From IMG/VR virus record IMGVR_UViG_3300035661_000365, positions 1 through 21,018 of that record: DNA of 21,018 nt, one strand, 5' to 3'. The translations under genes were made by a program, and so were the position numbers. This document shows, piece by piece, positions 20,994-21,018 of the stretch. How positions within the stretch are numbered: the first letter of the stretch is position 1; every line of letters begins with the position of its first letter. Source of the stretch: a virus. The notes under the pieces were generated by a model. It was given only the letters and a program-made list of their open reading frames with translations. It did not search any database and was not told the origin of the DNA.

Positions 20994-21018
20994 ATTATAT
21001 CATGTTTTAACACAGATG
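20994..21018 (-). promoter_or_regulatory. T4-early-like promoter for uvsX, cut by the window edge
   Basis: TATAAT (20999-20994) with extended TGA lies 41 bases before the uvsX ATG. At 17 bases upstream the window ends with CA (minus strand of 21018-21017), the last two bases of the expected TTTACA. The other four bases are outside the window. A late-like TATAAATT also lies about 30 bases before the ATG. Confidence 0.65.

Noticed and set aside
1-21018. CRISPR array, insertion sequence, integrase or attachment site
   Set aside because: No regularly spaced repeats, transposase or recombinase of those kinds, or terminal duplications were seen.

Overview
The window looks like part of the genome of a large, AT-rich, lytic T4-like myovirus that infects a Gram-negative bacterium. 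Every supported gene lies on the minus strand, so transcription runs from high to low coordinates. The call rests on a set of recognisable T4-type proteins: UvsX recombinase, RNase H/flap exonuclease, the gp59 helicase loader, a gp33-like late-transcription protein, DsbA, gp56 dCTPase/dUTPase, dihydrofolate reductase, class I ribonucleotide reductase alpha subunit, an RNA ligase 2-type enzyme and a dNMP kinase. The rnh / gp33 / gp59 / dsbA neighbourhood is the block known from T4, with dsbA in a different place. The Gram-negative host is inferred from a phage-encoded outer-membrane beta-barrel with a signal peptide.

Layout in transcription order. 21.0-19.2 kb: uvsX and a coiled-coil protein of unknown function. 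19.2-12.2 kb: an accessory block with a non-coding GT-rich stretch, a 60-residue Ala/Lys-rich protein, PIN-PhoH ATPase, two tRNAs (CAT and Arg-TCT), a small membrane protein, a ClpP-like protease, the outer-membrane barrel, and four proteins with a common short N-terminus. 12.1-4.5 kb: the nucleotide-metabolism cluster (nrdA, RNA ligase, a thymidylate-synthase-fold enzyme with the dCMP signature, two P-loop kinases, DHFR) with several small genes. 4.4-0 kb: a fifth protein with the common N-terminus, then rnh, gp33-like, gp59, a microgene, dsbA, gp56, two unknowns and a gene that leaves the window.

The most interesting feature is a scattered family of five proteins (4088-4432, 13827-14096, 14239-15144, 15452-16732, 18524-18946). 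They share only an N-terminus of the form MK(S/T)F followed within about 20 residues by (L/I)-x-Glu. This matches the capsid-targeting propeptide of T4 internal head proteins and the cleavage rule of the T4 prohead protease, so these proteins are probably packaged in the head and injected with the DNA. The 426-residue member carries a D...SLK pattern like a PD-(D/E)XK nuclease.

The second main point is DNA modification. A gp56-type dCTPase, a thymidylate-synthase-fold enzyme with Asp in place of the uracil-reading Asn, and a dNMP kinase together suggest that cytosine is replaced by a 5-substituted cytosine.

Regulation is unusually readable. Seven complete promoters of the form TTTACA-17-TATAAT, and an eighth cut by the window edge, precede gene groups; they resemble T4 early promoters. 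Two T4-type late -10 boxes (TATAAATA) flank the tRNA genes. One strong intrinsic terminator and several hairpins separate transcription units.
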